Shown here in pieces: positions 41,667-48,907 of a DNA stretch of 48,907 nucleotides. The stretch is taken from IMG/VR virus record IMGVR_UViG_3300025729_000003, positions 1 to 48,907 of that record; one strand, 5' to 3'. The DNA is from a virus. The notes below the pieces were generated by a model. That model was not told the DNA's origin. It did not search any database and saw nothing but the letters and a program-made list of their open reading frames with translations. Both the position numbers and the translations under genes were made by a program. Within the stretch, counting starts at the first letter, position 1, and each line of letters starts with the position of its first letter.

Positions 41667-44600
41667 TCACTGGAAGTCAACGCCGCTATTTGTAATCACA
41701 AAATCTATCGCAATAAACTCAATAGCTCTGGTTGGTACAACGACGATCCTACCATTTAGTCTGTTGTTTTCTACATCTTCAGTGTTGTTATTAGAATCAT
41801 CCATAACAACCTTAAAAGACTCTATACCTTGTTGAGACTGAATTGTCGACAATAACGGCGTTACGGAATTTATGAACCGTGCCCGTGTTGCCTGTGTATT
41901 CGGCTCGAACAATAACCTATCAGCAACTGTCACAACCTGTCTCTTAAGTTCGAGTAACATTCTTCTAACGTTAACCCTATCCAGAGCAGACTGTGCAAGT
42001 TGACATGTTTTCTGACCAAAAATTACAAAGCTTCCATCTGCGAAATTCGCAATTGGATTAATTCTTGCATCATATAACGTATCTCTATCACCAGCCGTTA
42101 ATCTTATATCTGTATTGCTAACAGAATCAAGGCCGCCTCTGTTAAACCCAGCTGGCGCGAACCACGGGTACGCAACAGAATCGTTAAACGCTAAGGCACC
42201 AAGAGCAGCTATTGAAGAAGGCACTCGGACCTTTGAGCCGGTTGAGCTATCAGTTATAAAGACGTCTGGAAAATAAGCCGCTGTGTAGTTGTTATCAAAC
42301 ACTCTAGACTCAAACTTTTCAGATGTTTCCCTTATATCAGGGTATGCTAACGAAGCACTAGCTGGTTTTGATCTATCTTCTGTCAAGAATAATCTTGTAT
42401 CACTCTCGGAGTATGATGGAATGTCCATCAAGTATATCGCCATTGAGTATTCTTTTGTCTTTTCAGCAGCGTGATCCGTTACAAATGAATCCTTAATACC
42501 AGGTACAGCCAAGATGTTTATTCTTGTAGCCATCGGATCAGTTATTATACTGACTGCTTCACGGTAAGATGAGATATGATTATTTTCTCTTCCCGATCCT
42601 GCAGGATTTGTTACTAAACCTAAGTTTTTAGCAGTAACAGTCCATTCCGATGAGGCTTTGCCTACGAGTCCAGGAGCAGCACCCTCTGTTGACGATGCTC
42701 TGTCATTCATATAGTACATGTCTTTGTCAAGTATGTTAAGACCATCAAACCCACCGAATACAGGAATATTAAATCCAGTATATGGAGTAAATCTATTAAA
42801 CTTGACCGAAGATGACTGTATGAGAGTACCCAGAGTAACTCTTCCGTAGGAAGCTATGTCTGGATCCATGACAGTATAGTCTTTGGAGTCAGGAATTGCG
42901 TTTCTGATATATGCGGCTTCTAAGATATGCTCTTTAGCAGATCCTGTTAAGAACTGTAGCAAGTTAGTTGCGTCACCAGCTGAACCTGTTCCCGCAAGCG
43001 CAACCTTCGAAAGACTAAAGCTGTTAGCATTAAATACATCTGCTCCAGAACCGGTGTGCAATGCTCCGATTTCAGCAATACCTTGAAATCTTGAATACGC
43101 AGTTAGCAAATTGTTGCGTGTGCTAGAGGCGTTCGGGCTCTGAATTGCATTATTCATACTTCCGGTTTCTGGAAGTCTTTCATATTTAGCGCCCCAGTTT
43201 AAACGACCATCGACTATTTCGTTGGTACCAGCATATCCCGAGAACCAACCGTCTGCGGTTTGTCCTCTAGTAAGCTTGTATCTGAGTGGTAACGGAGGAA
43301 TGATAGATGAAGTAACAGGCGGCTCAGCGTCTCCGACCATACTACCAGTTATCCTAGCAGGCATGTCCGTAGAACCGTATGTCACGCCATCAACGATTAA
43401 TGCCCTTTGTCTATCATCGGTCATAGAATCAGTTGTTTTTAGTACCGGAATACCCTTGAAACCAAATGGGCATGCATCACTAGGGACTTTACCTGCGTAG
43501 ACATCATCAGGAATTACAACTCTAATAAAGTTTGAGACGTTTGCATATCGCCCTGATACTATGATTCGCTTTTCAGCGGCATTTGTAGTATCAAAATTGT
43601 AACGTGCTTTGTAGTCGCCGATTTTTCTGCCAACAAAGTTTTCAGACGCTGGATCCATTACACATGCTGGATACGCCTCTAAAACCTCGGGACTTAAGTC
43701 GGAGTCATCAAATCTTCTTACTTGTACTTCGAATGTTGGGTACTTGTAGTTTTCGTTTGTTGATGCACGAAGATTTTTAATAGAAATCTTAACCTTATCA
43801 TTGCCCCAAGCACCGTCAGAGAGTGTCTCAAAGTGTAATAATGAGTACTCTTTCCCACCATATGGTTGAGATACAATCGCTGGCGATTTTGGCGTCGCGT
43901 ATCTGGTATCATAACGGCCGAACACGTTAAGTGCTTGACCCTCTAATCCAGAAAGATATGATGAGGCTGTCAGGTAGGATTGAGACCCAGATAGCACTGC
44001 TACGCTGTTACTCCCTGTTGACACAACAGCCAGTTCTTTCTCAACAGCAAAGTCGAGATACAGTAGGTGCTTTTCCTCGGCAAATCGTAGTGGATCTGTG
44101 TTTAGTACATTCGCAATATAGTTTTGGTGTGATGGATCTAATGACGCCGTAATAATTCTTACACCATCACCGTCGGTATCTCCCAATGTATCGAATGGTA
44201 CACCAAATCCTGTACGAATTTCATCGCGGTTTTTACTAGTGAACGCTGAACCAGCTGATGATGAGATACAAAGCTTAAAAAGCTCTTCTCCGCCAGCTAC
44301 GCTACCGTACTCACCGTTTCCGGCTGGAGTTGCAAGGTCACCAATATTATTAAGCCACGTGGTGTTGAGTGACATACACTGCATTCTACTTCCTGTTGCC
44401 ATGAATACAACAGCGCGGACAAGATTTACATGTCCTGTAGAAGACAGATCGAATGAAGGATTATCCTGAAATATAGGGTATGCAAAATCCGTTGACGCAG
44501 ACACATAATGTCTAGCTGTAATAAACTGCACAGCACCATCCGAGGTTACCCTAGGATTGGAATCGACCCAGGTCGAATCTGTGCCGCTTAATATAAAGCC

Positions 44601-44927
44601 AGCATTTTTTACAATACCGTAGGTACTGGTGTTGTCGATATCAGTCTGTGTGGAGTTGGCTCCTGCGCCTAGAACACGAACGAATGTTAACGCTGTTCTA
44701 TTTGCGAGGAAGGCTTCAACTGCATACGGACCAAATCTCTCTGAGTCTAAATCTCCGAATTTATTAATAAAGTCATTGGTACTTCCAACTGTAACTGGAA
44801 TAAAGGCTGGACCTTTTTCTGCTGTACCTATAACACCTGCGGGTATACCCACAATTTCGGTTTGTCTTTGAGACGCGTCTATCTCGCGCTCAAAAAATCC
44901 TGGGGATCTAAAAGTTTGTTCGGCCAT
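41667..44927 (-). CDS. Tail sheath protein, large paralogue 2
   Basis: 1086 residues. The same N-terminal pattern (MAEQTFRSPGFFEREIDASQ, IPAGVIGTAEKGPAFIPVTV) and C-terminal core (IAALGALAFNDSVAYPWFAPAGFNRGG, FVITNSGVDFQ) as its neighbour, but a clearly different middle region. The pair probably arose by tandem duplication. They may form a mixed sheath or separate sections. SD AGGAG. The neighbouring genes are the gp15-like protein upstream and sheath 1 downstream. Confidence 0.93.
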   Translation of the reverse strand: MAEQTFRSPGFFEREIDASQRQTEIVGIPAGVIGTAEKGPAFIPVTVGSTNDFINKFGDLDSERFGPYAVEAFLANRTALTFVRVLGAGANSTQTDIDNTSTYGIVKNAGFILSGTDSTWVDSNPRVTSDGAVQFITARHYVSASTDFAYPIFQDNPSFDLSSTGHVNLVRAVVFMATGSRMQCMSLNTTWLNNIGDLATPAGNGEYGSVAGGEELFKLCISSSAGSAFTSKNRDEIRTGFGVPFDTLGDTDGDGVRIITASLDPSHQNYIANVLNTDPLRFAEEKHLLYLDFAVEKELAVVSTGSNSVAVLSGSQSYLTASSYLSGLEGQALNVFGRYDTRYATPKSPAIVSQPYGGKEYSLLHFETLSDGAWGNDKVKISIKNLRASTNENYKYPTFEVQVRRFDDSDLSPEVLEAYPACVMDPASENFVGRKIGDYKARYNFDTTNAAEKRIIVSGRYANVSNFIRVVIPDDVYAGKVPSDACPFGFKGIPVLKTTDSMTDDRQRALIVDGVTYGSTDMPARITGSMVGDAEPPVTSSIIPPLPLRYKLTRGQTADGWFSGYAGTNEIVDGRLNWGAKYERLPETGSMNNAIQSPNASSTRNNLLTAYSRFQGIAEIGALHTGSGADVFNANSFSLSKVALAGTGSAGDATNLLQFLTGSAKEHILEAAYIRNAIPDSKDYTVMDPDIASYGRVTLGTLIQSSSVKFNRFTPYTGFNIPVFGGFDGLNILDKDMYYMNDRASSTEGAAPGLVGKASSEWTVTAKNLGLVTNPAGSGRENNHISSYREAVSIITDPMATRINILAVPGIKDSFVTDHAAEKTKEYSMAIYLMDIPSYSESDTRLFLTEDRSKPASASLAYPDIRETSEKFESRVFDNNYTAAYFPDVFITDSSTGSKVRVPSSIAALGALAFNDSVAYPWFAPAGFNRGGLDSVSNTDIRLTAGDRDTLYDARINPIANFADGSFVIFGQKTCQLAQSALDRVNVRRMLLELKRQVVTVADRLLFEPNTQATRARFINSVTPLLSTIQSQQGIESFKVVMDDSNNNTEDVENNRLNGRIVVVPTRAIEFIAIDFVITNSGVDFQ

Positions 44928-45001
44928 TAGTCGGGTCTCCTGGATCTAAGCTATCACAAATAACTATTCCGCGCAATAGCGAAATGTCTTTTATCGCAAA
45001 A

Positions 45002-46309
45002 TCAATCTTTGAGTAATTTGCCCAAGTCAATTTCTATTCCTTCAGGTCGCTTTAATCCGAACCTGAAAACAGTCTCACCCTTACTGGGAGTTGAGGCTGC
45101 TAAAATTACGTATCTAGTTTCCCTTTCTCCAGTGAAAGGGTCTATATCAGTAATTATAACGGTGCGTCCGTTAGTGTCTTGTTGATGTGCATATCCGCCG
45201 ATCTCAGCGGACGGCTTTCCAGGAAAACCAGCTATTAATTCCGAAGAACTAACCCCCATCGCTTGCGGTGGGTATCCATCTTCTTCGCTAAGAATATCCT
45301 GTAATATGTACGCATTCGGGTCACCCGAAGATATACCTGCAACAGGTTTAGAAGTTGGACCTGGTCCGGATGAAGTGGATACATCAAAACTTATCTCCGG
45401 TGCTGACACTGTTTTTCTAAATGGGACAGGCGCGCCTGGTATACTTGATGCGACCAAATAGGCACCGACTGACATCGTAAAACTATATTTCACTAATCTT
45501 TCTGCATCGGTAAAATCATCAAAATTATTTTGAGGGCTTAAGGCTGCATCGACATAAGCAACGAACCTATAACCTTCCTTCGTTTCTATGACTAACGTAC
45601 GACGTCTATTTTCTACGTATCCGTTCATCATAACCGTCAGCATAGAATTCATTTCTTGTGTGTATTGTGCCCAAAAAGTAATTTCGTAGCTAGCAGTATA
45701 TTGCTTTATAGGTGGTATCTCTATAAATTCAAATAAGTTTTTTCCAACTGTGGGTTTTAAAACTGTACCTGCGCGGGCAGACACCGTAATACTAGGAGCC
45801 TCTCTTCGGGTTGCTATCCTTCCTGGATCGCTAGAGCCGGCTATACCATCAGCGGTGTTATTTTCATTTGTGCTAATGGCTATATTATCAGAGTTCTTAA
45901 ACCCAAGCCTGTTTTGGTATCTTTGGTACATCGGGTCTTCTTTAGAGATGGATGCCTTTACTGTTATAGGTCCGCCTTGAAACTGTGAAGCCCCTTTAGC
46001 GTTTTCTTGCTCTATTCCTGACCGAACAATTGATATTAGAGGCAATATTAGCGCGTCGCTTTTATCTCTAAGAGGCTTATTCCTAGCTAATAACGCAAAG
46101 CGTTCTCCAGTAGCAAATATAACTGGTACCTTCTTTTGGCTATCCTTTCTCTTGTAATAAAAGGGCAGCTCGTTATCAAACAAGTTAAACACACCTCTGT
46201 CTACGTCTTCTATTGTACATGAAGGCATAGTAAATTCAGCAGGATCACCGGTGAATCCTGAGTCTACTTTTTCCTGGTAGCCTGGCTTATTAGAGAATCT
46301 AGTAGTCAT
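45002..46309 (-). CDS. Tail completion/sheath stabiliser-like protein (gp15-like)
   Basis: 435 residues. Position just before the sheath genes is that of T4 gp15. YEITFWAQYTQEMNSMLTVM around 205-225 resembles the Y-x-L-T-F-W pattern of gp15-like proteins; an N-terminal PSCTIEDVDRGVFNLFDNELPF follows a disordered start, and the last 130 residues are Ser/Pro-rich then folded (PFTGERETRYVILAASTPS, FRFGLKRPEGIEIDL). It is longer than T4 gp15 (272). Its ATG overlaps the upstream stop (TAATG). Confidence 0.6.
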   Translation of the reverse strand: MTTRFSNKPGYQEKVDSGFTGDPAEFTMPSCTIEDVDRGVFNLFDNELPFYYKRKDSQKKVPVIFATGERFALLARNKPLRDKSDALILPLISIVRSGIEQENAKGASQFQGGPITVKASISKEDPMYQRYQNRLGFKNSDNIAISTNENNTADGIAGSSDPGRIATRREAPSITVSARAGTVLKPTVGKNLFEFIEIPPIKQYTASYEITFWAQYTQEMNSMLTVMMNGYVENRRRTLVIETKEGYRFVAYVDAALSPQNNFDDFTDAERLVKYSFTMSVGAYLVASSIPGAPVPFRKTVSAPEISFDVSTSSGPGPTSKPVAGISSGDPNAYILQDILSEEDGYPPQAMGVSSSELIAGFPGKPSAEIGGYAHQQDTNGRTVIITDIDPFTGERETRYVILAASTPSKGETVFRFGLKRPEGIEIDLGKLLKD

Positions 46310-46974
46310 TACTCGTCACCATAAAAAGATGAGCCTGTACGAGATGGGTCACCTGCTGGTGAGACCTCGGCCGGCTTTTCTGTTGGTCTATCTACCTTAC
46401 CTTGTTTTTGCAGCGCTCTAACATCGCCAGTTTCACCTTGAGAATTTTCAGCGAACCCCCGTTGCTGTACGAACGTTTCCTGTATTGCATCAGAGTCACC
46501 ATAACCTTCGTCTGTAGGCCCGATCGGGTTTTTGTCAATTAACCCCTTTCTTGCCTGTCTTCCTACCAACTGAATGCCCGTGCGATACTCTACCTCACCA
46601 TAGATTTCCGATAGATACGCGACGGAAGTAGTCTCAAAAAATGTATCACCATAAGAGAAATAGTCACCTTCGCTTATTTCGATGTCTTTATCTATCATGT
46701 CTCTATACTGAACGTATACATTAATATCATATAATTGCTCCGATCCAAACCGAGTAGTCGAAGTTGTTTGGTCACCCCATTCTACTCTGGCCTCTATCTC
46801 TATAGGCAAATCGAAATGTTTCTCTAAAGCCTCTTCATATACGTCATGAATGCTAGTAACTTCTGACATCACTCTATAATAGTATATTTTTTGGCCGACA
46901 ACGTCCTTTATCAATTCCTTTGTGAGATCAGACATAAGGTCTTGCTCTCTTGGTGTAATAAAAAGTCTAGCCAT
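46309..46974 (-). CDS. Neck/head-tail connector protein (gp14-like)
   Basis: 221 residues. MARLFITPREQDLMSDLTKELIKDVVG, RVEWGDQTTSTTRFGSEQLYDINVYVQ, EGDYFSYGDTFFETTSVAYLSEI show the mostly-beta pattern of gp14-like neck proteins; the final 70 residues are low-complexity and acidic/Pro-rich. It sits between a gp13-like and a gp15-like gene, the T4 order. SD AGGA about 6 bases upstream. Confidence 0.65.
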   Translation of the reverse strand: MARLFITPREQDLMSDLTKELIKDVVGQKIYYYRVMSEVTSIHDVYEEALEKHFDLPIEIEARVEWGDQTTSTTRFGSEQLYDINVYVQYRDMIDKDIEISEGDYFSYGDTFFETTSVAYLSEIYGEVEYRTGIQLVGRQARKGLIDKNPIGPTDEGYGDSDAIQETFVQQRGFAENSQGETGDVRALQKQGKVDRPTEKPAEVSPAGDPSRTGSSFYGDE

Positions 46975-46985
46975 AATGTCCTACG

Positions 46986-48152
46986 CTATTTAATAATTAT
47001 CGACTTGCCAAGCGGCATCGGGATTGTTTTTAGCGCTCTTAGTATATTTTCTGAGTCTGTTGCTTGACCCTCAAGTAGTTTTCCATACGTCAAACTATCT
47101 AAAAGCTCTATTAATTGATCTCGTAACCGGCCTTGATCTTCTCGACCTTGTGAAACCAAGTCTGTACCGTTTAGTTGCAGATCAGCATTTGGTATCGGTA
47201 CACTTGAAAATTTTGATCTTACTTGACCTAACAATTCTTTTGCTAAAGCCAAACAATATTGTCTTATCCATTGTCTTCCTATTGAATTAACTTTTTCATA
47301 ATCGAATAAACCAAAGGGAACATTAGACATGTTAGACGCGCCGTATATCGTGCCGTCTTCTATATCGGGATTAAACGGATCAGGACTATAAGATACTCTT
47401 ATCCATAGCTTTGGTGTGGGATTTTCACTACCAGGCATCGGATATATTCGTATTTTACTGCCCATAATCCGGTATGAGTAATTTGATTTCCTAACCCTAT
47501 TAGATATCCCCATCTGACCAGCTCTAAGAATATCCTCAAAAACAGGTAACACATAAAATACTGTCTCAGGTGTAAATGACTCAAACGAAAATTCATTATT
47601 TAGATAATTTACAGCCGATGTTGTATCGAAAAAACGGTAAGCGGCTTCTGGGGAGAAATGAAAAACCTCTCTAATTCTCATTTTCGTGCGAGGATTATTC
47701 GCACTAGCAGATACGAGCAGTGTGCCGGAATCATCCTTTAGGGTATCGTATATATCATAATCTTGCTGCATAGCAGTAAGCTGAATTGATCCTGATACCT
47801 CATTATATGAGCCACCAACGTTGGCTTCCATTGAGTACGGCTCAGCCATTCGTAGAAGGTATTCAAGATTTTGCTTAGGAAAAAGTCCAGACACATTACT
47901 GCCGGTCGAATAGCCAAGCAGATTGTTTAGCTGTGATTTCGCATCAGCCTCATTGATGATTCTTCCATATTCTAGAAAACCTTCCTCAAAGCAAGCCCAT
48001 ATCTGCTTCTTAGTAAGCTCAACGCTCAGTATATCGTCGCCAAGCTTTCGCTTTGTAAAAGAAACTATTGAGTCAGCTTCTTTCTGGAAGTCTTCGTCAG
48101 AATCGAAGAACCCAAACGGAGTTGGATTTCTTGTATATGCAAACGTCGACAT
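46986..48152 (-). CDS. Neck protein (gp13-like)
   Basis: 388 residues. FGFFDSDEDFQKEADSIVSFTKRKLGDDILSVELTKKQIWACFEEGFLEYG (split here over the first 65 residues) matches the gp13-like head-completion entry I know from T4-like phages; later WIRQYCLALAKELLGQVRSKFSSVPIP closes the conserved core. It would close the portal vertex and connect to gp14/gp15. SD AAGGTGG about 6 bases upstream. First large gene of the neck-tail operon. Confidence 0.68.
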   Translation of the reverse strand: MSTFAYTRNPTPFGFFDSDEDFQKEADSIVSFTKRKLGDDILSVELTKKQIWACFEEGFLEYGRIINEADAKSQLNNLLGYSTGSNVSGLFPKQNLEYLLRMAEPYSMEANVGGSYNEVSGSIQLTAMQQDYDIYDTLKDDSGTLLVSASANNPRTKMRIREVFHFSPEAAYRFFDTTSAVNYLNNEFSFESFTPETVFYVLPVFEDILRAGQMGISNRVRKSNYSYRIMGSKIRIYPMPGSENPTPKLWIRVSYSPDPFNPDIEDGTIYGASNMSNVPFGLFDYEKVNSIGRQWIRQYCLALAKELLGQVRSKFSSVPIPNADLQLNGTDLVSQGREDQGRLRDQLIELLDSLTYGKLLEGQATDSENILRALKTIPMPLGKSIIIK

Positions 48153-48221
48153 TTCACCACCTTAGACTTAAGTATTATTCTATTACGGGAAATGTCTATA
48201 GCAAAAAAAACAAAGTAGACC

Positions 48222-48539
48222 CTACTTTAATCCTGCGTCCCTAAGCTGCCACTCTTTTACTCCTATGGCTCGGAAAATTTTCATAACTTTTGTCGCCAAT
48301 TGTGCCCCGTCATTAGAATTGCTGGTTGCTGGAGCTGCTTTATTAACGCTAAGACTAGATACTTGAACCTTCAGTGTCGTTATCTCTTCGCGCAATGCTA
48401 CGATTTCTTTTTGTAGATCTTTTACCATAGCTGTAGTAACCGCAGAGCTAGTGTCTGTGACTTCTTTTGTACTAGGGGCTTTTGTAGTAGAAGTACTAGC
48501 AGTTTTCTTTGTAGCGGGTGCTTTTGTTGATGTTGCCAT
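48222..48539 (-). CDS. Small coiled-coil protein with Thr/Ala/Lys-rich start
   Basis: 105 residues. The first 30 residues are a low-complexity Ala/Thr/Ser/Lys mix; residues 38-67 (MVKDLQKEIVALREEITTLK) form a strong coiled coil with heptad spacing; the last 25 (KVMKIFRAIGVKEWQLRDAGLK) are a separate helix pair. No family is recognised. It is the first gene after the terminator-promoter block. SD AAAGGAG before the ATG. Confidence 0.78.
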   Translation of the reverse strand: MATSTKAPATKKTASTSTTKAPSTKEVTDTSSAVTTAMVKDLQKEIVALREEITTLKVQVSSLSVNKAAPATSNSNDGAQLATKVMKIFRAIGVKEWQLRDAGLK

Positions 48540-48572
48540 TGTGAGTCTCCTTTAGTGACTAAATAGTAATAA

Positions 48573-48600
48573 ATAATATGCTGCGCATATCGTGGGTAAA
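48573..48600 (-). promoter_or_regulatory. Promoter candidate with embedded dyad
   Basis: TTTACC (48595-48600) and TATTAT (48573-48578), 16 bases apart; between and over the -10 a perfect dyad ATATGC-TGC-GCATAT (48576-48590). It lies directly after the terminator at 48603 and before the small coiled-coil gene. It would drive the whole neck-sheath operon. Confidence 0.45.
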
Positions 48601-48602
48601 GT

Positions 48603-48634
48603 AAAAAAAACCAGCGGCTTTCACCGCTGGTTTT
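48603..48634 (-). terminator. Rho-independent terminator
   Basis: AACCAGCGG/CCGCTGGTT stem with a 6-base loop, extended by two A-T pairs, and eight T in the minus-strand transcript. It ends the unit containing the partial gene at the window end. Confidence 0.9.
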
Positions 48635-48660
48635 AGTAATGTATCGCTACGCTATTTTAC

Positions 48661-48907
48661 TTATGCAGTTGTTATCGCGGCATCAGTTGAAGCCTTAACA
48701 ACCCAGAATGTACCATCAGAATAGATTTCAAACCTATCACCAATTGCACCAGCCAGTGTAAGTGATGTAACACCATGCGCTCTAGTATTGGCATCACCAG
48801 TAGCAACCTGAGACATCAAAGAAACATTTGCTGCACCAGATGTGACAATATGGTTTTGTGCTGAATTAGCTGTAACGCTAAGCGAAAAACCCGGATGATC
48901 GACAGGA
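48661..48907 (-). CDS. Partial hypothetical protein, probably virion component
   Basis: The 5' end is outside the window. The last 81 codons read (PVDHPGFSLSVTANSAQ..., SGAANVSLMSQVATGD, RAHGVTSLTLAGAIGDRF, EIYSDGTFWVVKASTDAAIT) as a Ser/Thr/Ala/Gly-rich beta-type protein ending in TAA. The repeated short beta-strand pattern (G-T-F-W-V, E-I-Y-S-D) suggests a tail-fibre or head-decoration type protein, but no family can be named. A strong terminator follows. Confidence 0.75.
   Translation of the reverse strand, partial: PVDHPGFSLSVTANSAQNHIVTSGAANVSLMSQVATGDANTRAHGVTSLTLAGAIGDRFEIYSDGTFWVVKASTDAAITTA

Noticed and set aside
44928-45001. CTATT/AATAG dyad before sheath 2
   Set aside because: Only five base pairs, no T-tail or promoter context; expected by chance in this size of sequence.
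1-48907. tRNA genes, CRISPR arrays, insertion sequences, integrase and attachment sites
   Set aside because: None seen on reading: few gaps, no transposase or integrase motifs, no regular repeat-spacer pattern.

Overview
The window looks like part of the genome of a large contractile-tailed phage (myovirus). All 39 genes I can support lie on the minus strand, packed with short gaps or overlaps. They fall into a tail/neck structural block and a replication and nucleotide-metabolism block, with no bacterial housekeeping genes, rRNA, tRNA, integrase or CRISPR. The promoters found are host sigma70-like and ribosome binding sites are mostly good Shine-Dalgarno (SD) sequences, so the host is a bacterium. 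Family membership (T4-like tail genes, class II ribonucleotide reductase, ThyX, IscU, glutamine synthetase) resembles large marine-type phages, but the host cannot be named. Capsid, portal, terminase and lysis enzymes are not in the window.

Layout in transcription order, from high to low coordinates. 48.9-45.0 kb: end of an unknown (probably virion) gene, a terminator, a promoter with an embedded dyad, a small coiled-coil protein, then neck/tail-completion proteins resembling gp13, gp14 and gp15 of T4. 44.9-36.2 kb: two tandem oversized tail sheath paralogues, the tail tube protein, a terminator and promoter, and a zinc-ribbon tail assembly chaperone overlapping an ORF that has no good start but a T7 slippery run. 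35.8-24.4 kb: a 1470-residue tape measure protein and large baseplate/hub proteins.

24.4-16.99 kb is the replication module: a polymerase-only family A DNA polymerase, a DnaQ-like 3'-5' exonuclease, a gp32-like single-strand binding protein, a terminator-promoter switch, RecA, a FEN-type 5' nuclease and a DnaB-like helicase. The replicative-size family C polymerase (DnaE-like, 1206 residues) lies farther downstream at 5.8-2.1 kb. The three activities joined in bacterial DNA polymerase I are therefore spread over three genes, and a second polymerase is present.

16.98-1 kb is rich in metabolic genes: adenosylcobalamin-type ribonucleotide reductase, IscU iron-sulfur scaffold, ClpP-like protease, type II glutamine synthetase, a very acidic modular 1200-residue protein of unknown function, ThyX, several small proteins, an all-alpha dUTPase/dCTPase-like enzyme, a J-domain protein, DnaE, a ThyA-fold enzyme with the Asn-to-Asp change typical of dCMP hydroxymethylases, and, joined to it by a one-base stop/start overlap, UDP-galactopyranose mutase. 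Together, the last genes suggest that this phage may make hydroxymethylcytosine and possibly a galactofuranose-type sugar donor for it. That is the most exciting hypothesis here, but it is an inference: no sugar transferase is visible in the window.
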